A stretch of 64,000 nt of DNA from Hofstenia miamia (taxonomy: Eukaryota > Xenacoelomorpha > Acoela), in NCBI GenBank assembly GCA_004352715.1, contig SCFE01000043.1, forward strand, positions 1,796,531 through 1,860,530, given 5' to 3'. Position numbers and translations under genes: made by a program. The notes beneath the pieces were generated by a model, which was given only the letters and a program-made list of their open reading frames with translations, was not told where the DNA came from and made no database searches. This document shows positions 63,713 to 64,000 of the stretch, in pieces. Positions within the stretch are counted from its first letter, which is position 1, and each line of letters begins with the position of its first letter.

Positions 63713-64000
63713 GGTTTTAATGCTGATTTCATCGAACTTTTCCAGTCATACCTGTCCAATCGTCGTCAGTGTGTCAAAATCAACTCGTCTATCTCTTCTC
63801 CTGCGCTCGTCAAGGGTCTTTGTTTGCTGCTCTCTTTTTCCTCGTTGTTATCAATGACCTCACTCAATCTGTCCTCAACTCATCCTGTCTACTGTACGTC
63901 GATGACACTGTGATTTTCAACTACATTGTTCTTTTGCCTCCAATATTACCTCTGACCTTCAGCTTTTGTCTACTTGTTCTTCCGTTTGACTATCTTGATT
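63713..64000 (+). mobile_element. Non-LTR retrotransposon RT fragment at window edge
   Basis: Starts abruptly with GFNADFIELFQSYLSNRRQCVKINSSISSPAL, the RT middle section found at 9490-9590 and 57120-57210, then a frameshift at the SGAPQGS position, LFFLV and LLYVDDTVIFN (YVDD intact, 63893-63920). Continues beyond the window. It is fused to the minus-strand protein gene at 63712. Confidence 0.88.

Overview
This is a repeat-dominated stretch of an AT-rich invertebrate (metazoan) genome, not a microbial or organelle sequence. The evidence is: nested Ty3/Gypsy LTR retrotransposons, a CR1/Jockey-type non-LTR retrotransposon, piggyBac and hAT-like DNA transposon remains, a spliceosomal intron inside the piggyBac gene, microsatellites, and one exon of a conserved cilium gene (BBS4). 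Five N runs break the window; four are exactly 1000 bases (1835-2834, 17925-18924, 30684-31683, 32760-33759) and look like placeholders of unknown size, and one is 755 bases (46921-47675). I cannot name the species.

Layout. 1-1801: minus-strand 5' end of a Gypsy element of family A (copy Ai: gag start, primer site, 929-base LTR). 2835-3093: minus-strand piece of a family B LTR. 3094-8581: old, CpG-depleted copy Aii on the plus strand. 8582-10219: non-LTR retrotransposon. 10220-19044: copy Aiii, the best family A copy, with LTR, gag, a 1122-codon open pol and a third ORF. 19045-22063: diverged copy C, cut by the LTR of copy B1 (22064-30683). 31684-32759: start of copy B2. 33760-40600: AT-rich DNA with little recognisable content. 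40604-41925: a decayed array of ~172-base repeats between inverted repeats. 41941-48069: a non-LTR scrap joined directly to copy B3, whose third ORF is the longest in the window. 48070-49575: copy Aiv on the minus strand. 49615-50132: a short element with terminal inverted repeats. 51112-51970: a tRNA-like sequence and inverted 33-base repeats. 52186-54763: hAT-like and piggyBac remains. 56207-58103: minus-strand non-LTR element ending in a TAA tail. 58104-61208: a small, separate Gypsy element (D) with ~100-base LTRs. 61829-62059: BBS4 exon. 62829-64000: a decayed repeat-type protein and another non-LTR fragment.

How the parts work together. Families A, B and C share one plan: LTR, a primer site beginning TGGCGACC, gag with coiled coil and one CCHC knuckle, a -1 frameshift signal sitting on the gag stop codon (TTTAAAC/T then TAG or TAA), pol in the order protease-RT-RNase H-integrase-GPY/F, and a large third ORF (ORF3) running to the 3' LTR. 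ORF3 is shared by families A and B. It does not look like an envelope gene, and its N-terminal part has a strand/helix pattern that resembles a TIR domain. I regard ORF3 as the most interesting unknown in the window. Most inactivating changes in these copies are CpG transitions (CGA to TGA, ACG to ATG, GACGAC to GACAAC), which suggests that the repeats are methylated in the germ line.
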